21,607 nt of DNA from Synergistaceae bacterium (GTDB taxonomy: Bacteria > Synergistota > Synergistia > Synergistales > Synergistaceae). Location: assembly GCA_012513245.1 (NCBI GenBank), contig JAAZCN010000221.1, positions 1-21,607 of the forward strand. The letters run 5' to 3'. The notes beneath the pieces are model-generated. The model saw only the letters and a program-made list of their open reading frames with translations. It ran no database searches and was not told where the DNA came from. This document shows positions 20,220-21,607 of the stretch, one piece after another (position 1 is the stretch's first letter; each line of letters opens with the position of its first letter). The translations under genes and the position numbers were made by a program.

Positions 20220-20297
20220 CGGGGCGTAGCGCAGTCTGGTTAGCGCGCCTGGTTCGGGACCAGGAGGTCGGAAGTTCAAATCTTCTCGCCCCGACCA
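20220..20297 (+). tRNA. tRNA-Pro, anticodon CGG, CCA encoded
   Basis: The 78-base sequence folds as a full cloverleaf. The acceptor stem is CGGGGCG/CGCCCCG and the D stem GCGC/GCGC. The anticodon stem CCTGG/CCAGG closes the loop TTCGGGA, with CGG at the anticodon position reading CCG. The T arm is GGAAG/CTTCT around TTCAAAT. Discriminator A73 is followed by encoded CCA (20295-20297). It is transcribed as a single-gene unit with its own promoter and terminator. Confidence 0.97.
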
Positions 20298-20310
20298 TCT
20301 CGAAATAATG

Positions 20311-20340
20311 CCCCCGGCGAATGCCGGGGGTTTTGTTTTT
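20311..20340 (+). terminator. Intrinsic terminator of tRNA-Pro
   Basis: CCCCCGGC (20311-20318), loop GAAT, GCCGGGGG (20323-20330), then TTTTGTTTTT (20331-20340). The 8-bp G/C-only stem and strong T-run make this a textbook terminator 13 bases after the CCA end. Confidence 0.95.
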
Positions 20341-20356
20341 CAGCAATTTTCCATAT

Positions 20357-20385
20357 TTGACTATCGCTGTTCAATCTGTTATAGT
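20357..20385 (+). promoter_or_regulatory. Sigma-70-type promoter of smpB
   Basis: TTGACT (20357-20362), 17-base spacer, TATAGT (20380-20385). It lies directly after the tRNA terminator and ends 20 bases before the chosen GTG start, so smpB would have a very short leader consisting almost only of its ribosome-binding site. Confidence 0.83.
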
Positions 20386-20393
20386 CTTCAAGT

Positions 20394-20399
20394 GAGGTG
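20394..20399 (+). promoter_or_regulatory. Ribosome-binding site deciding the smpB start
   Basis: GAGGTG is six bases before GTG 20406. It overlaps the earlier in-frame GTG at 20397, which therefore cannot use it. Confidence 0.6.
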
Positions 20400-20405
20400 A
20401 TTTCT

Positions 20406-20873
20406 GTGCCTGAGGATAAGACCGTCGCTCAAAACCGTAAAGCGCGGCATGAGTACTTCATAGTAGAGTCTTTTGAAGCCGGACTGGTCCTTTCGGGAAC
20501 AGAGATCAAATCAGTAAGGGAAGGCCAGGTAAACCTCAAGGACGGATATGCCAGGGTAGAGAACGGAGAGTTATGGCTTTACAACGTTCATATATCACCC
20601 TACGAAAAGGGAAGCTACTACAACAAAGAACCTTTAAGGCCGAGAAAGCTTCTTGTACACAAGTCTGAGATCAGGAAACTTCTGGCAAAAACAAGAGAAA
20701 AAGGTCTTACGCTCGTGCCCCTGAAGATATACATCAAGCAGGGAAGATGGGCGAAGTGCGAAATTGCCGTAGCAAAAGGCAAGCAGCTCCATGACAAAAG
20801 AGATACTGCAGCAGAGAAGGATGCTAACCGCGAAATGGAGCGGGCTATCCGCAACAGGTCGCGCGAAGGCTGA
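20406..20873 (+). CDS. smpB: SmpB, tmRNA-binding protein
   Basis: A 155-residue OB-fold protein that binds the tRNA-like domain of tmRNA and brings it to stalled ribosomes for trans-translation. Family segments are [27 protein letters not shown] in two parts, [42 protein letters not shown], and [20 protein letters not shown]. The basic C-terminal tail ([10 protein letters not shown]) is the part that enters the mRNA channel. I chose GTG 20406: GAGGTG (20394-20399) lies six bases upstream, whereas the in-frame GTG 20397 is inside that site. It has its own promoter. ssrA follows after 48 bases, the classic partnership in gene order. Confidence 0.95.
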   Translation: MPEDKTVAQNRKARHEYFIVESFEAGLVLSGTEIKSVREGQVNLKDGYARVENGELWLYNVHISPYEKGSYYNKEPLRPRKLLVHKSEIRKLLAKTREKGLTLVPLKIYIKQGRWAKCEIAVAKGKQLHDKRDTAAEKDANREMERAIRNRSREG

Positions 20874-20897
20874 TCATCTGCAGTATTGAAAGCGGGA

Positions 20898-20910
20898 CCG
20901 GATAATCCGG
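20898..20910. repeat. Inverted repeat just before ssrA
   Basis: CCGGAT-A-ATCCGG: two perfect 6-base arms around one base, about 12 bases before the tmRNA 5' end. It contains GATAAT, the best -10-like sequence in the smpB-ssrA gap. TTGAAA (20886-20891) is present but only nine bases from it, so the ssrA promoter is not clear. The dyad could be an operator, or chance. Confidence 0.3.
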
Positions 20911-20921
20911 CTCGTACATAA

Positions 20922-21276
20922 GGGGACGTATGGTTTCGACAGCAGGTTGGAGGATCGGGAGGAGCGGGTCGAGGATGGGGAATCCTCGTTAATCCGGCTC
21001 CAAAACAATAATCGTCAATAACGATTACGCACTCGCTGCTTAAGTAAGCGGCGCGCTCTCTAAAGCTTCCGTCATCGGGCTTTAGAAGAGTGTCACAAAG
21101 ATGACTGGGATCTCTTCAGCGCTTTCTGGAAGAGGTCCGAGACTCTAGGGAAGGCTGGGAAATGCGGATCCTGTCTTTGGGAGCCGCACATCCGAAATTA
21201 AAACAGAGACTACACTCGTAGTGCCTCCCAGATTGGCCCCTGTTGGACCGGAGTTCGAATCTCCGCGTCTCCACCA
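20922..21276 (+). ncRNA. ssrA: tmRNA (one-piece), tag VNNDYALAA
   Basis: A 355-base tmRNA. The ends form the tRNA-Ala-like domain: 5' GGGGACG pairs with 3' CGTCTCC (one G-U), the start GGTTTCGACAG is typical, the T arm is CGGAG-TTCGAAT-CTCCG, and CCA is encoded at 21274-21276. The tag frame runs 21014-21043: GTC AAT AAC GAT TAC GCA CTC GCT GCT TAA, giving VNNDYALAA. The ending YALAA matches many bacterial tags recognised by ClpXP. The bases before the resume codon (TAATC) keep an A at position -4, as in the E. coli TAGTC. CGAGGAT/ATCCTCG and the GGAGC/GCTCC pairing look like pseudoknot 1. The resume codon encodes Val, where Ala is usual. Confidence 0.96.
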
Positions 21277-21283
21277 ACTACTC

Positions 21284-21313
21284 AAACACCCACTTTTAAG
21301 TGGGTGTTTTTTT
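21284..21313 (+). terminator. Intrinsic terminator of ssrA
   Basis: An 11-bp stem, AAACACCCACT (21284-21294) with AGTGGGTGTTT (21299-21309), loop TTTA, and a seven-T run (21307-21313). It lies eight bases after the CCA end of the tmRNA. The reverse strand would read stem plus A-run, then T-rich sequence, so bidirectional action is possible. Confidence 0.93.
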
Positions 21314-21409
21314 ATGTCTAAAACTTAGTATTTGCATAGTAAAACAGCTAATGTCAAATTTCTGATGTTCACAATATAGGAAGATAGAACTATTTACATG
21401 AAGCGGGGA

Positions 21410-21439
21410 GTGGTACATAATGTGGTACCACGGTTTTTT
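21410..21439 (+). terminator. Hairpin with T-run at a GTGGTACCAC palindrome
   Basis: GTGGTAC (21410-21416) pairs with GTACCAC (21425-21431) around an 8-nt loop; after GG come six T (21434-21439). A second GTGGTAC (21422-21428) makes the 3' part a perfect 10-base palindrome. It is terminator-like but weak, and no transcript needing it is evident. The GTGGTACCACGG string recalls the T-box core, but no synthetase gene follows. Confidence 0.3.
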
Positions 21440-21518
21440 GAAGGGGTTCGAACTTTTTATGCTGACTAATATACAGAGCAGAAATCTTGAACTGTGTCGA
21501 AAAGATGATATATATTGA
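21420..21518 (+). CDS. Possible 32-residue small ORF after ssrA
   Basis: ATG 21420 to TGA 21518, starting MWYHGFLKGFELFMLTN and ending in a charged RKDDIY. GGGGAG (21405-21410) lies nine bases before the ATG, a good ribosome-binding site. The start codon falls in the loop of the 21410-21431 hairpin. TTCACA (21368-21373), 17 bases, TATTTA (21391-21396) is a poor promoter candidate. I do not recognise the peptide. Random ORFs of this length are common in such sequence, so it may well not be a gene. Confidence 0.18.
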   Translation: MWYHGFLKGFELFMLTNIQSRNLELCRKDDIY

Positions 21519-21607
21519 TATTTTATTCAACAGCTAAAAGTATGAATGTAATGCTCTTTTCTATTTAAGTTCTGCAGTGCTGGAGAGGTCCGCGGGGCGT
21601 TATGGAG

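Larger units (their letters stand above)
21314..21607. other. AT-rich region after ssrA without a recognised gene
   Basis: About 294 bases to the window edge with no ORF over 60 codons on either strand and a clear drop in G+C content compared with the genes upstream. It holds a palindromic hairpin (21410-21431) and one 32-codon ORF with a fair ribosome-binding site (below). The 3' ends of ssrA genes are common integration sites for islands, but I find no repeat of the last 20 or so tmRNA bases here, and no integrase gene is in view. The G+C-rich end (21578-21607) may begin another feature that is cut off. Confidence 0.5.

Noticed and set aside
21420..21433. T-box riboswitch core (TGGTACCACGG)
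   Set aside because: No specifier stem, no competing terminator arm for the core, and no synthetase or amino-acid gene in the 175 bases that follow; the string is explained by a simple palindrome.
21253..21456. attL/attR-type repeat of the ssrA 3' end
   Set aside because: Only GTTCGAA recurs (in the T loop and near 21446). Seven bases are not enough, and no integrase is present.
21578..21607. GGAGAGGTCCGCGGGGCGTTATGGAG-like end, resembling the 5' half of a serine tRNA
   Set aside because: Acceptor-like GGAGAGG and a TCC/GGA D stem can be drawn, but the usual U8 and N9 between them are missing and the rest is outside the window. It could equally be a ribosome-binding site before an ATG at 21602, with too long a spacer.

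Overview
The window is a dense bacterial chromosome segment in which every confident gene lies on the + strand. It carries no phage, transposon, CRISPR or defence genes. It looks like a diderm, Synergistota- or Clostridia-like bacterium. The rod-shape operon contains minCDE between PBP2 and RodA, as in many Clostridia and some diderm relatives, and the trmN6-rsmI-metG-tatD order recalls the Bacillus yabB-yabC-metS-yabD block. Coding strands are purine-rich, with heavy use of ATA for Ile and AGA/AGG for Arg. Synergistota is my best guess from gene order and style, not from any search.

Layout. 1-6242 is cell shape and division-site selection: end of mreB, mreC, mreD, mrdA (PBP2), minC, minD, minE, rodA. 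A terminator-like hairpin sits on the mreB stop codon. 6348-8727 holds an uncharacterised pair: a radical-SAM protein with an N-terminal cobalamin-binding-like region, and a DUF2344 partner overlapping it by 8 bases. 8744-13646 holds rng (RNase E/G family) and smc, which starts at a TTG inside the end of rng. 13646-20182 is a run of RNA-modification and translation genes: trmN6-like methyltransferase, rsmI, metG, tatD, tgt and tsaC/sua5. 20179-21313 holds three small units: tRNA-Pro(CGG) with its own promoter and terminator, smpB with its own promoter, and ssrA (tmRNA) with a terminator. 21314-21607 is AT-rich, without a convincing gene.

How the genes work together. MreBCD, PBP2 and RodA form the elongation machinery for lateral-wall peptidoglycan, while MinCDE keeps the division ring away from the poles. 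SMC organises the chromosome. RNase G processes and turns over RNA. TrmN6, Tgt and TsaC make or lead to modifications in and beside tRNA anticodons, RsmI modifies the ribosomal P site, MetG charges Met-tRNA, and SmpB with tmRNA rescues stalled ribosomes. The second half is therefore strongly biased to decoding accuracy and ribosome quality control.

No new multi-gene system is obvious. The best candidates for something undescribed are the radical-SAM/DUF2344 pair, the valine resume codon of the tmRNA and a possible hairpin around it, the hairpin at the mreB/mreC junction, and the palindrome with a tiny ORF after ssrA.
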